From: Bradyrhizobium sp. KBS0727
Lineage (GTDB): Bacteria > Pseudomonadota > Alphaproteobacteria > Rhizobiales > Xanthobacteraceae
Direction: 5' to 3'
DNA: 64,000 bases
Assembly (NCBI RefSeq): GCF_005937885.2
Contig: NZ_CP042176.1
Coordinates: forward strand, 5,637,501-5,701,500
This document shows positions 17,481 to 26,309 of the stretch, piece after piece (position 1 is the first letter of the stretch; the number at the start of each line of letters is the position of its first letter). Position numbers and translations under genes: made by a program. The notes below the pieces were generated by a model. The model worked only from the letters and a program-made list of their open reading frames with translations. It was not told the origin of the DNA and did no database searches.

Positions 17481-17558
17481 GTCATTCCGGGATGGTCCGA
17501 AGGACCAGACCCGGAATCTCGAGATTCCGGGTTCGCACTTCGTGCGCCCCGGAATGAC
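17481..17558. repeat. Modular GTCATTCCGGG repeat, copy A (78 bp)
   Basis: The outer arms GTCATTCCGGG and CCCCGGAATGAC enclose small perfect hairpins: TGGTCCGAAGGACCA, CCGGAATCTCGAGATTCCGG and GCACTTCGTGC. It lies between the VWA and rhodanese genes. Confidence 0.8.
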
Positions 17559-17564
17559 CTGTGA

Positions 17565-18740
17565 TCACCGCACCAGTTCCTTCATCGCGGCTTCGAGTCC
17601 CTCGATCGTGATCGGGAACATCCGCTCCGAAAACAGCCGGCGGACGATGGTGGTGGATTCCGAATAGTCCCAGTGCTTCTGCGCCACCGGATTGAGCCAC
17701 ACCGCATGCGGATAGGTCCGCGTCACGCGGTCGAGCCAGACCGAGCCCGCTTCTTCATTGACGTGCTCGACCGAGCCGCCGGGCACCATGATCTCGTAAG
17801 GCGACATAGAGGCGTCGCCGACGAACACCACCTTGTAGTCGTGCGGGTATTTATGCAGCACGTCCCAGGTCGGCGTGCGATCGGTGAAGCGGCGCTTGTT
17901 CTGCTTCCACACGCCTTCGTACAGGCAGTTGTGGAAGTAGAAATACTCCATGTGCTTGAATTCGGTCTTCGCCGCCGAGAACAGTTCCTCGACCTGCTCG
18001 ATATGCGAATCCATCGAGCCGCCGATATCGAAGAACACCAGCAGCTTGACCGCGTTGCGCCGCTCGGGGCGCATGACCACGTCGAGATAGCCGTGGTTGG
18101 CGGTCTCCTTGATCGTGTTGTCGAGATCGAGTTCGTCCGGCGCGCCGGTGCGCGCGAATTTGCGCAGGCGCCGAAGTGCGATCTTGATGTTGCGGATGCC
18201 GAGCTCGACATTGCCGTCGAGATCCTTGAACTCGCGCTTGTCCCACACTTTGACGGCGCGGTTGTTGCGGTTCTTTTCCTGCCCGATCCGCACGCCTTCG
18301 GGATTATAGCCCTGGGCGCCGAACGGCGAGGTGCCGGCGGTGCCGATCCATTTGCTGCCGCCCTGGTGGCGGCCCTTCTGTTCCTCAAGCCGCTTGCGAA
18401 GCGTCTCCATGAGCTTGTCCCAGCCCATCGCCTCGATCTGCTTCTTCTCTTCCTCGGTGAGGTATTTCTCGGCGAGCTTCTTCAGCCATTCGGCGGGAAT
18501 GTCCGCCTTCTCCATCGCGTCCAGCAGGCTTTCCAGCCCCTTGAACACGGTACCGAAGACGCGGTCGAACTTGTCGAGGTTGCGTTCGTCCTTCACCAGA
18601 GTGGCGCGGGACAGGTAATAAAAGTTCTCGACCGTCTGATCGGCGAGATCGGCGTCGAGCGCCTCCATCAGCGTCAGGTATTCCCGTAAAGTAACGGGCA
18701 CCTGAGCGTCGCGCAGCGATGTAAAGAATTGCAGGAACAT
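17565..18740 (-). CDS. CoxE-like VWA-domain protein, predicted MoxR partner
   Basis: 391 residues from MFLQFFTSLRDAQVP, the conserved family start; an upstream extension is possible but has no homology features I recognise. A helical N-terminal domain (about 1-150) precedes a von Willebrand A fold with the metal-site motif 'LVFFDIGGSMDSH' (D-x-G-x-S, a CoxE-type variant of DxSxS). Such proteins work with MoxR AAA+ ATPases in inserting metal cofactors or activating enzymes. The matching ATPase is at 19219 on the other strand, so the pair is divergent here rather than in one operon. Confidence 0.88.
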   Translation of the reverse strand: MFLQFFTSLRDAQVPVTLREYLTLMEALDADLADQTVENFYYLSRATLVKDERNLDKFDRVFGTVFKGLESLLDAMEKADIPAEWLKKLAEKYLTEEEKKQIEAMGWDKLMETLRKRLEEQKGRHQGGSKWIGTAGTSPFGAQGYNPEGVRIGQEKNRNNRAVKVWDKREFKDLDGNVELGIRNIKIALRRLRKFARTGAPDELDLDNTIKETANHGYLDVVMRPERRNAVKLLVFFDIGGSMDSHIEQVEELFSAAKTEFKHMEYFYFHNCLYEGVWKQNKRRFTDRTPTWDVLHKYPHDYKVVFVGDASMSPYEIMVPGGSVEHVNEEAGSVWLDRVTRTYPHAVWLNPVAQKHWDYSESTTIVRRLFSERMFPITIEGLEAAMKELVR

Positions 18741-18865
18741 AGATGACAGATTGCCCGCCGGACAGCCGACGTCAAGGGCCAGTGCATACCAGACAGGCCT
18801 AGACCGGGAGCGTTTTTCAACTACAATTGAGCCATAAAAGGCTTTTTCCGGCAGGGGAAATATCA

Positions 18866-19111
18866 ATGGGCATCATTGCGGCACTCGTCATCGGCGCGAT
18901 CGCGGGCTGGCTGGCCGGACTGATCGTGCGCGGCGCCGGTTTCGGTCTGATCGGCAACATCGTGATCGGCATCATCGGCGCGCTGTTGGCGAGTTGGCTG
19001 TTGCCGCAACTTGGCGTCAGCCTCGGCGGCAGCGCGATCAGAGATATCGTCAACGCCACCATCGGCGCGGTGATCATCCTGGTCATCCTGTCGTTCATCA
19101 GACGCGCCTGA
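18866..19111 (+). CDS. GlsB/YeaQ/YmgE family stress-response membrane protein
   Basis: 81 residues from MGIIAALVIGAIAGWL, with GGGGAAA five bases upstream. Three short membrane helices with the family pattern 'GAIAGWLAGLIVRGAGFGLIGNIVIGIIGALLASWLL' (quoted here in outline; residues about 8-44) and a final 'IGAVIILVILSF'. Transglycosylase-associated protein family; role in stress survival is known only broadly. It sits in the divergent gap between the VWA gene and the MoxR ATPase. Confidence 0.9.
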   Translation: MGIIAALVIGAIAGWLAGLIVRGAGFGLIGNIVIGIIGALLASWLLPQLGVSLGGSAIRDIVNATIGAVIILVILSFIRRA

Positions 19112-19128
19112 CGAACCTCTTTCACTCC

Positions 19129-19153
19129 ACGACCGCCGGACCGGCGGTCGTTT
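19129..19153 (+). terminator. Intrinsic-terminator-like hairpin after the YeaQ-type gene
   Basis: ACGACCGCCGG/CCGGCGGTCGT, an 11-base inverted repeat, followed by TTT. It lies 18 bp after the stop at 19111 and would separate that gene from the ATPase at 19219. Confidence 0.7.
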
Positions 19154-19218
19154 ACTGTTCAGGCTGCTACAGTTCAGGTTATGGCGGCTCAAGAACGAAC
19201 AACAAGGCAACCAGATAG

Positions 19219-20061
19219 ATGAAATTTACCGGTACCAAGAACTACGTCGCCACCGACGACCTCAAGGTCGCCGTCAACGCTTCGATCGTGCTCGAGCGCC
19301 CGCTCCTGATCAAGGGCGAGCCCGGCACCGGCAAAACCGTGCTGGCGGAGGAAGTCGCCAAGGCGCTCGGCGCCCCGCTTCTGACCTGGCACATCAAGTC
19401 CACCACCAAGGCGCAGCAGGGCCTCTATGAATACGACGCGGTGTCGCGCCTGCGCGACAGCCAGCTCGGCGACAGCCGAGTGTCGGATATCTCCAACTAC
19501 ATCAAGCGCGGTAAATTGTGGGAAGCCTTCACCCATGAGAAGCGCCCGGTACTGCTGATCGACGAAATCGACAAGGCCGATATCGAATTTCCCAACGACC
19601 TGCTGCTCGAACTCGATCGCATGGAGTTCTTCGTCTACGAGACCGGCGAAAACATCAAGGCGAGCTTGCGCCCGATCGTGATGATCACCTCGAACAACGA
19701 GAAGGAACTGCCGGACGCGTTCCTGCGCCGCTGCTTCTTCCACTACATCAAGTTCCCCGATGCCGACACTATGAACAAGATCGTCGACGTCCACTTCCCC
19801 GGCATCAAGAAACGCCTGGTGGAAGAGGCGCTCCGTATCTTCTTCGAGGTGCGCGAAGTGCCGGGCCTGAAGAAGAAGCCGTCGACCTCGGAACTGCTCG
19901 ACTGGCTGAAGCTGCTGCTCAACGAGGACATCACCCCGGAAATGCTGAGGGAGCGTGACCCGCGCAAGCTGATCCCGCCGCTGCACGGCGCGCTGCTCAA
20001 GAACGAGCAGGACGTGCATCTGTTCGAGCGGCTGGCCTTCCTCAGCCGACGCGAAGTGTAA
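19219..20061 (+). CDS. MoxR family AAA+ ATPase
   Basis: 280 residues. Walker A 'GEPGTGKTVLAEE' (about 32-44), Walker B 'VLLIDEIDKAD', sensor-1 'VMITSNNEKELPDAFLRRC' with the arginine finger pair, and the C-terminal lid. MoxR ATPases use ATP hydrolysis to remodel or metal-load partner enzymes, with a VWA protein as adaptor; the likely adaptor is the divergent gene ending at 17565. In carbon monoxide dehydrogenase clusters the equivalent is CoxD, but no molybdenum hydroxylase gene is in the window, so the client is unknown. Confidence 0.95.
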   Translation: MKFTGTKNYVATDDLKVAVNASIVLERPLLIKGEPGTGKTVLAEEVAKALGAPLLTWHIKSTTKAQQGLYEYDAVSRLRDSQLGDSRVSDISNYIKRGKLWEAFTHEKRPVLLIDEIDKADIEFPNDLLLELDRMEFFVYETGENIKASLRPIVMITSNNEKELPDAFLRRCFFHYIKFPDADTMNKIVDVHFPGIKKRLVEEALRIFFEVREVPGLKKKPSTSELLDWLKLLLNEDITPEMLRERDPRKLIPPLHGALLKNEQDVHLFERLAFLSRREV

Positions 20062-20153
20062 TTGCGGCCCAACGGCGCCGGAACTCCGGTTCTGGCGTTT
20101 CGTTTTCAAACGCGACAGACAATCAAACGCGACAGACAAGAAGAACAGGGAAG

Positions 20154-21659
20154 ATGAACGTTCAAACCCAGATCGACAAAACCTTGCCCCGCGCCACCGA
20201 GCATTTCGACGTCCTGATCGCGGGCGCCGGCATCTCCGGCGTCGGTGCGGCCTATCACCTCATCAAGCAGTGTCCGGGAACGACCTTCGTCGCGCTCGAA
20301 ACCCAGAAGACGTTCGGCGGCACCTGGAGCACGCATCGTTATCCGGGCATCCGCTCCGACAGCGATCTGCACACCTTCGGCTACAGCTTCAAGCCATGGA
20401 CCAGCGCGCCGATCGCGAGCGCCGCCGAGATTTTGAAATACATGGGCGAAGTGATCGCGGAAAACGACCTCGGCCGCCATATCCGCTACCAGCACACCAT
20501 CACCGCGGCGACTTGGTCGAGCACGGAAAACCTCTGGACCATCGATGCGGTGCGCACCGACACCGGCGAGCAGCTTCGCTTCACCACCAATTTCTTCTGG
20601 ATGTGCCAGGGCTATTACCGCCACACCGAAGGCTACACGCCGGAGTGGAAGGACATGGCCAAGTTCAAGGGCCCGATCGTCCATCCGCAGAAATGGCCTG
20701 AAGATCTCGACTACAAGAACAAGCGCGTGATCGTGATCGGGTCCGGCGCCACCGCCGCGACGCTGATCCCGGCGATGGCCAAGGATTGCGCGCACATCAC
20801 CATGCTGCAGCGCTCGCCGACCTATTTCCGCACCGGACGCAACGCGATCGAAATCACCGAAACGCTGCGCCAGTTGCAGGTCGATGAAGCGTGGATCCAC
20901 GAAATCACCCGGCGCAAGATCCTGTTCGACCAGGACGCCTTTACCCGCAAGACGTTCGAGGAGCCGGAAGCCGCCAAGAAGGACCTGCTCTCCGCCGTCG
21001 AGGCCTATCTCGGCAAGGATTACGACATCGCCACCCACTTCACGCCAAGGTACCGGCCGTGGCGGCAGCGCATCGCCTTCATTCCCGACGGCGACCTGTT
21101 CCAGGGCATCAAGTCCGGCAAGGCCTCCGTCGTCACCGACGAGATCGACCGCTTCACCGAGAAGGGCATCCTGCTGAAATCCGGCAAGGAACTCGAAGCC
21201 GACATCATCGTCACCGCGACCGGTTTCAACCTCTCGGCCAATGGCGACATCGAATTTGCCGTCGACGGCAAGAAGCTCGATTTCGCCGATACCGTGACCT
21301 ATCGCGGCATGATGTTCACCGGCGTGCCCAACCTGGTCTGGGTGTTCGGGTATTTCCGCGCCAGTTGGACGCTGCGCGTCGACCTGGTCGCCGACTTCGT
21401 TTGCCGGATGCTCAAGCACATGGAGCAAACCGGCGTGAAGAAGGTGACGGCGGAACTTCGGGCCGAAGACCACAACATGCCGCTGCTGCCCTGGATCGAC
21501 CCGGAAAACTTCAACCCCGGCTACATGATGCGCGGCATGCATCTGATGCCCAAACGCGGCGACAAGCCGGAATGGCAGCACAACCAGGACTATTGGGCGG
21601 AAAAGGACGAATTTCCGAACATCGACCTGAAGGACAAGGCCTTCGTGTACGGCGCCTGA
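20154..21659 (+). CDS. FAD/NADPH-dependent monooxygenase, Baeyer-Villiger type
   Basis: 501 residues. The FAD motif 'LIAGAGISGVGAAYHL' lies near residue 20, an NADPH motif 'VIVIGSGATAATLIP' near 198, and between them 'FKGPIVHPQKWPED', which matches the type I BVMO fingerprint FxGxxxHxxxW(P/D). The enzyme should insert oxygen next to a ketone carbonyl to give an ester or lactone, or hydroxylate heteroatoms. An intrinsic terminator follows, so it is a single transcription unit with the next operon separate. Confidence 0.93.
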   Translation: MNVQTQIDKTLPRATEHFDVLIAGAGISGVGAAYHLIKQCPGTTFVALETQKTFGGTWSTHRYPGIRSDSDLHTFGYSFKPWTSAPIASAAEILKYMGEVIAENDLGRHIRYQHTITAATWSSTENLWTIDAVRTDTGEQLRFTTNFFWMCQGYYRHTEGYTPEWKDMAKFKGPIVHPQKWPEDLDYKNKRVIVIGSGATAATLIPAMAKDCAHITMLQRSPTYFRTGRNAIEITETLRQLQVDEAWIHEITRRKILFDQDAFTRKTFEEPEAAKKDLLSAVEAYLGKDYDIATHFTPRYRPWRQRIAFIPDGDLFQGIKSGKASVVTDEIDRFTEKGILLKSGKELEADIIVTATGFNLSANGDIEFAVDGKKLDFADTVTYRGMMFTGVPNLVWVFGYFRASWTLRVDLVADFVCRMLKHMEQTGVKKVTAELRAEDHNMPLLPWIDPENFNPGYMMRGMHLMPKRGDKPEWQHNQDYWAEKDEFPNIDLKDKAFVYGA

Positions 21660-21690
21660 AACCCGCCACGCGGCAGTACCCAGAATTCCA

Positions 21691-21717
21691 AACCGCTCCC
21701 TCGGGAGCGGTTTTTTA
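21691..21717 (+). terminator. Intrinsic terminator after the flavin monooxygenase gene
   Basis: AACCGCTCCC/GGGAGCGGTT with a two-base apparent loop, followed by TTTTTT. 32 bp after the stop at 21659. Confidence 0.93.
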
Positions 21718-21740
21718 TTACCTTTATCTGGAATATTATA

Positions 21741-21819
21741 TACTTTATGTATACTAAAATTGCGGAAATCGGTCTCACAACTGAATTTTTATCGACTCTA
21801 TCGGCATTTATGTATACAT
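21741..21819 (+). promoter_or_regulatory. Two TGTATAC palindromes in an AT-rich promoter, predicted GntR operators
   Basis: TTATGTATACTAAA (core TGTATAC at 21748-21754) and TTATGTATACATGA (perfect palindrome ATGTATACAT, 21810-21819) lie 63 bp apart, six helical turns, on the same face of the DNA. GT-N2-AC dyads are the usual target of FadR/FCD-type GntR regulators, and such a regulator is encoded in the downstream operon. The second site is 36 bp upstream of the Rieske gene ATG, where a repressor would block transcription. Confidence 0.65.
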
Positions 21820-21854
21820 GATGTACTCACGCAGAACGCGCGGGAGTACAGCCC

Positions 21855-22904
21855 ATGCCCACCTCTTTTCCGCTCAATGCCTGGTATGCCGCCGCCTGGG
21901 ACGTCGATCTCAAGCACGCGCTGTTTCCGCGCACGATCTGCGGCAAGCATGTCGTGATGTACCGCCAATCCAACGGGCAGGTCAGCGCGCTGGAAGATGC
22001 CTGCTGGCATCGTCTGGTGCCGCTGTCGAAGGGTCGGCTCGACGGCGACACCGTGATCTGCGGCTATCACGGCCTGAAATACAACGCGCAGGGCCGCTGC
22101 ACCTACATGCCTTCGCAGGAGACCATCAACCCGTCGGCCTGCGTGCGCGCCTATCCCGTAGTCGAACGGCATCGTTTCGTCTGGCTGTGGATGGGCGATC
22201 CGGCACTCGCGGACCCTGCGCTGGTGCCGGACATGCACTGGAACGACGACCCCGCCTGGGCCGGCGACGGCAAGACCATTCACGTGAAGTGCGACTATCG
22301 CCTCGTGGTCGACAATCTGATGGACCTCACCCACGAGACCTTCGTGCACGGCTCCAGCATCGGCAACGATCACGTCGCCGAGGCCCCGTTCGACGTTACC
22401 CACGGCGACAGCACGGTCACGGTGACGCGCTGGATGCACGGCATCGAGGCGCCGCCGTTCTGGGCGGCGCAGTTGCAGAAGCCCGGTCCGGTCGACCGCT
22501 GGCAGATCATCCATTTCCAGGCGCCCGGCACCGTCAACATTGACGTTGGCGTCGCCCCGGCAGGCTCCGGCGCGCCGGACGGTGACCGCTCGCAGGGCGT
22601 CAACGGCTTCGTGCTCAACACCATGACGCCGGAGACCGAAACCACCTGCCACTATTTCTGGGCTTTCGCGCGCAATCACCGCATCACCGAACAGAAGCTC
22701 ACCACCGAAATCCGTGAAGGCGTTTCCGGCATCTTCAAGGAGGATGAAACCATCCTCGAAGCGCAGCAGCGCGCGATGGACGCGAACCCGGATCGCACCT
22801 TCTACAATCTCAACATCGACGCCGGCGCGATGTGGGCGCGGCGCGTGATCGACCGCATGGTGGCGCGCGAGACCTCGCCGCAACACGCCCAGGCCGCGGA
22901 GTAG
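21855..22904 (+). CDS. Rieske-type aromatic oxygenase, VanA-like alpha subunit
   Basis: 349 residues. The [2Fe-2S] Rieske ligands are 'DACWHRLVPLSKG' and 'VICGYHGLKY' (CxH...CxxH), and the mononuclear iron is held by Asp-His-His in 'DNLMDLTHETFVHGSS'. Size and the 'YNAQGRCTYMPSQ' segment place it with vanillate O-demethylase-like single-subunit oxygenases (demethylating or hydroxylating aromatic acids). The partner reductase lies two genes downstream. GGGAG is eight bases before the ATG. VanA-like is secure; vanillate itself as substrate is not. Confidence 0.92.
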   Translation: MPTSFPLNAWYAAAWDVDLKHALFPRTICGKHVVMYRQSNGQVSALEDACWHRLVPLSKGRLDGDTVICGYHGLKYNAQGRCTYMPSQETINPSACVRAYPVVERHRFVWLWMGDPALADPALVPDMHWNDDPAWAGDGKTIHVKCDYRLVVDNLMDLTHETFVHGSSIGNDHVAEAPFDVTHGDSTVTVTRWMHGIEAPPFWAAQLQKPGPVDRWQIIHFQAPGTVNIDVGVAPAGSGAPDGDRSQGVNGFVLNTMTPETETTCHYFWAFARNHRITEQKLTTEIREGVSGIFKEDETILEAQQRAMDANPDRTFYNLNIDAGAMWARRVIDRMVARETSPQHAQAAE

Positions 22905-22907
22905 ACC

Positions 22908-23660
22908 ATGAGCGAACGCGACGCCGAACGCTCCGTCTCGCAGACCGTGCGGGCCCAGCTCGCGCTGCGCGACATGATCCTGTCCGGTCAGTTGCGGCCG
23001 GGCGAGCGCATTTCCGAACTGCAGGCGGTCGACATCACCGGCGTGTCGCGGACGCCGGTGCGGCTGGCGCTGGTCCGGCTCGAGGACGAGGGCCTGCTGC
23101 AGGCGATCCCGTCCGGCGGCTTCATGGTGAAGGCGTTCACCGAACGCGACATTCTCGATTCGATCGAGCTGCGCGGCACGCTGGAGGGGCTGGCCGCCCG
23201 GTTTGCCGCCGAGCGCGGCGTCAGCGCCCGCAGCCTCGAGCCGCTGAAGGAATGCCTCGCCGACATCGATCAACTGGTCCGGCAGGATCCGATCTCGGTC
23301 GAGGCGTTTTCGGCCTATGTGACGATGAACGCCCGCTTCCACGCCATTCTCAACGAACTGTCCGCCAGCGCGCCGGTGATCCGCGAGATCGACCGCGTCT
23401 CGGCGCTGCCGTTCGCAAGCCCAAGCGGATTCGTGATGGCACAGTCGGCTCTCCCCGAGGCGCATCAGATCCTGCTGATCGCGCAGGATCATCACCGCAT
23501 CGTGGTCGACGCCATCGAGAATCGCGAGGGCGCCCGCGCCGAAGCCATCATGCGCGAACACTCCCGGCTCGCAGCCCGAAATTTGCGGCTGGCGCTGCGC
23601 AACCGCGCGCATCTCGACCTGCTGCCGGCCCTCGCTTTGCTCAAATCGTCCGCCGACTAG
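22908..23660 (+). CDS. GntR family regulator, FCD ligand-binding domain
   Basis: 250 residues. N-terminal winged helix 'LALRDMILSGQLRPGERISE...GVSRTPVRLALVRLEDEGLLQ' (about 18-70) is the GntR pattern; the helical C-terminal part ('DILDSIELRGTLEGLAARFAAERG') is an FCD domain that usually binds carboxylic acids through a metal site. It lies between oxygenase and reductase genes, 3 bp after the former, with its own GGAG. By position it most likely controls this operon through the TGTATAC sites upstream, with a substrate or intermediate as inducer. Confidence 0.92.
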   Translation: MSERDAERSVSQTVRAQLALRDMILSGQLRPGERISELQAVDITGVSRTPVRLALVRLEDEGLLQAIPSGGFMVKAFTERDILDSIELRGTLEGLAARFAAERGVSARSLEPLKECLADIDQLVRQDPISVEAFSAYVTMNARFHAILNELSASAPVIREIDRVSALPFASPSGFVMAQSALPEAHQILLIAQDHHRIVVDAIENREGARAEAIMREHSRLAARNLRLALRNRAHLDLLPALALLKSSAD

Positions 23661-23669
23661 GGAGCCGCC

Positions 23670-24650
23670 ATGCGCTTTGCCGAGCAATGGAGCTGGTGCA
23701 CCGTGGAGACGATCCGCGACGTGACGCCCGCGATCCGTGAATTCCGCTTGCGTCCCGACAACGGCCAGGTGCCGCCCTGCCCGCCCGGCAGCCACATCAG
23801 CGTCGCCGTGCTGATCGACGGACAGCCAGCCAGACGCAGCTACTCGCTGGTGGCCAACCACGATCCCGGCACCTATCGCATCGCGGTGCGGCGGGCGCCG
23901 GACAGCCGCGGCGGCTCGCGCGGCATGTGGAATTTGCAGCCCGGCGCGCGGATCGAAATCTCCAGCCCGGCGTCGCTGATCGAGATCGACTGGAGCCGGA
24001 AGCACTACTGCCTGATCGCCGGCGGCATCGGCATCACGCCGATCACCGGCATTGCCGCCGCCCTGCGCCGCCGGAACGTCGACGCAACGCTGCACTATGC
24101 CGTGAAATCGCGCGGCGACGCCGCGTTCCTCGACGAGTTGTCCGCGCTGCTCGGCGATCGGCTGATCGTGCACGCCGGCGACGAGGGCGCGCGGATCGAT
24201 CTCGATGCCACCTTCCGCGCCCTGCCCGATGACGCCATCACCGTGATGTGCGGACCGATGCGGATGCTGGAGGCCGCGCGGCGCGCCTGGAACGCCGCCG
24301 GCCGGGCGCCCGCCGACCTGCGCTACGAGACCTTCGGTTCCAGCGGCCTGATGCCGACCACTGAATTCCGCGTGCGCCTGAAGGATTCCGACACCGAGCT
24401 GGTGGTCTCGCAAACGAGTTCGATGCTCGACGCCCTGAACGGCGCCGGTTTCGAGGTGATGTCGGACTGCCAGCGCGGCGAATGCGGCGTCTGCGCCGTC
24501 GACGTCGTTGCGATCGATGGCGAGATCGATCATCGCGACGTGTTCTTCAGCGATGCCCAGAAGCAGGACAACCGCAAGATCTGTCCCTGCGTCTCGCGCG
24601 CGATCGGCGTCGTCACCATCGACACGTTGTATCGACCGGAAGTGGTTTAG
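23670..24650 (+). CDS. PDR/VanB family oxidoreductase (reductase partner of the Rieske oxygenase)
   Basis: 326 residues with the three-domain VanB layout: FMN-binding domain with 'RRSYSLVANH', NAD-binding domain with 'CLIAGGIGITPITG', and a C-terminal plant-type [2Fe-2S] ferredoxin with 'SDCQRGECGVCAVDV' and a later 'KICPCVSRA' Cys. It moves electrons from NAD(P)H through FMN and [2Fe-2S] to the VanA-like oxygenase. GGAG is five bases upstream of the ATG, 9 bp after the regulator. Its stop overlaps that of the GMC gene on the other strand by 4 bp. Confidence 0.93.
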   Translation: MRFAEQWSWCTVETIRDVTPAIREFRLRPDNGQVPPCPPGSHISVAVLIDGQPARRSYSLVANHDPGTYRIAVRRAPDSRGGSRGMWNLQPGARIEISSPASLIEIDWSRKHYCLIAGGIGITPITGIAAALRRRNVDATLHYAVKSRGDAAFLDELSALLGDRLIVHAGDEGARIDLDATFRALPDDAITVMCGPMRMLEAARRAWNAAGRAPADLRYETFGSSGLMPTTEFRVRLKDSDTELVVSQTSSMLDALNGAGFEVMSDCQRGECGVCAVDVVAIDGEIDHRDVFFSDAQKQDNRKICPCVSRAIGVVTIDTLYRPEVV

Positions 24651-26284
24651 GCCGGCAGCTTCACCGCCTCCAGTGACTGCTTGCCGCGGATCATGTCGGA
24701 GGCCTTGTCGGCGATCATCAAGGTCGAGGCGTTGAGGTTGGCCGAGATCATCCGCGGCATGATCGAGGCATCGACCACGCGCAGGCCCTGCAGCCCGTGC
24801 ACGCGCAGCTGGTCGTCGACCACGGCCCATTTGGCATCCGCCGGTCCCATGCGGCAGGTGCAGCCGGGATGGAACGTGGTGGTGCCGCGCTCGGTGGCGG
24901 CGGCGAGGAATTCGTCGTCGCTCTGCACCTTCGGCCCGGGGAAGTCCTCATAGGCGTAGTATTGCGACAGCGGCGCGGAGGCCATCAGCCGGCGCGCCAG
25001 CTTCATGCCGGCGACGACGACGCGGCGGTCGAGTTCCTCGACCAGATAGTTGGTCTGAATGATCGGCGGCGCAAACGGATCGGCCGAACGCAGACGGACA
25101 TAGCCGCGGCTTTCGGGGCGCTGCTGCCAGGACGCGATGGTCATGCCGGGCTCGTCCTCGAGCTGGCCCTGCACGCCCTCCTTGTAGCTCGCCGGCGTAA
25201 AGGTGAGTTGGAGATCCGAGCTCTCGGTGGTCTCGCCGGAGTGCCAGAAGCAATAGACCATGGTCGGCGACAGCGAGAGCAGGCCGCGCCGCGTGGTGGC
25301 CCATTTCAGCGCCTCGACCCAGAGGCTGAGGCCGCGCCGCATTTCATTGATGGTCCGGATGTTCTTGACGCGCGCGACCGTGCGCGGCGCGTAATGGTCC
25401 TGCAGGCCTTCGCCGACGCCCGGCAGCGCATGACGCACCTCGATGCCGAGCGAGCCCAGCAATTCCGGCGAGCCGACACCTGACAACTGCAGCACTTGCG
25501 GCGAATTATAAGTGCCGCCGGACAGGATGACTTCCTTGTTGGCGCGCACCTCGACCGGCGTGCCGCCCTTGCCACCTTTGAGGTAGCGCACGCCGACGGC
25601 GCGCTTGCCTTCGAAGATGATGTTGGTGACATGCGCGTGCGTCCGCACATCGACGTTGCCCCGCTTCACCGCCGGATGCAGGAATGCCTTCGCTGCGCTC
25701 ATGCGCAGGCCGTTCTCGATCGTGCGCTGGCAGTACGACACGCCCTCCTGGATCGCGCCGTTGTAGTCGGGGTTGCGCGGGATGCCGAGGCTCATGGCCC
25801 CCTCCATGAACGCTTCGCACAGCGGATCCTGCCAATCCATGGTGGTGACGGTCAGATTGCCGTCGCGCCCACGAAACGTTTCGTCGCCTTCACCGATCCG
25901 CCGTTCCAGCCGCTTGAAGTAGGGCAAGATATCCGGATAGCCCCAGCCGCGATTGCCGAGCTGCGCCCAGGTGTCGAAATCCTGACGCTGGCCGCGGTTG
26001 TAGATGTGGCCGTTGATCGAGGACGAGCCGCCCAGCGTCTTGCCGCGCGGCGCGTAGATGCTGCGGCCGCCGGTCCACGGGCCGACCTCCTGCTGATAGG
26101 CCCAGTTGATGCTCTTCATGTGGAACGTCTTGATGAAGCCGGCCGGCAGATGGATGTAGGGATGCCAGTCCGTCGGCCCCGCTTCGAGCACGCAGACGCG
26201 GGTCGAGGAATCCTCGCTGAGCCGGTTGGCGAGCACGCTGCCCGCGGAGCCCGCGCCGATGATCACGTAGTCGAACGTTTCCAT
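24647..26284 (-). CDS. GMC family FAD-dependent alcohol/choline-type oxidoreductase
   Basis: 545 residues. N-terminal FAD motif 'DYVIIGAGSAGSVLANRLSED', the GMC signature 'APRGKTLGGSSSINGHIYNRGQ', and the C-terminal catalytic segment 'FHPGCTCRMGP' with the active His followed by the second conserved region 'NLNASTLMIADKASDMI'. It oxidises primary alcohols to aldehydes; the family covers choline and alkyl-alcohol dehydrogenases and substrate cannot be read here. The acetyltransferase gene ends 25 bp upstream on the same strand. Confidence 0.94.
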   Translation of the reverse strand: METFDYVIIGAGSAGSVLANRLSEDSSTRVCVLEAGPTDWHPYIHLPAGFIKTFHMKSINWAYQQEVGPWTGGRSIYAPRGKTLGGSSSINGHIYNRGQRQDFDTWAQLGNRGWGYPDILPYFKRLERRIGEGDETFRGRDGNLTVTTMDWQDPLCEAFMEGAMSLGIPRNPDYNGAIQEGVSYCQRTIENGLRMSAAKAFLHPAVKRGNVDVRTHAHVTNIIFEGKRAVGVRYLKGGKGGTPVEVRANKEVILSGGTYNSPQVLQLSGVGSPELLGSLGIEVRHALPGVGEGLQDHYAPRTVARVKNIRTINEMRRGLSLWVEALKWATTRRGLLSLSPTMVYCFWHSGETTESSDLQLTFTPASYKEGVQGQLEDEPGMTIASWQQRPESRGYVRLRSADPFAPPIIQTNYLVEELDRRVVVAGMKLARRLMASAPLSQYYAYEDFPGPKVQSDDEFLAAATERGTTTFHPGCTCRMGPADAKWAVVDDQLRVHGLQGLRVVDASIMPRMISANLNASTLMIADKASDMIRGKQSLEAVKLPA

Positions 26285-26309
26285 TTTATCTTTTCTGGCG
26301 CGGCTGGCG

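Noticed and set aside
21798..24830. 1010-codon minus-strand open frame over the VanA/GntR/VanB-type genes
   Set aside because: Antisense reading caused by high GC at third positions; composition is His/Arg/Asp-rich without any domain, and the three plus-strand genes carry clear motifs and ribosome-binding sites.
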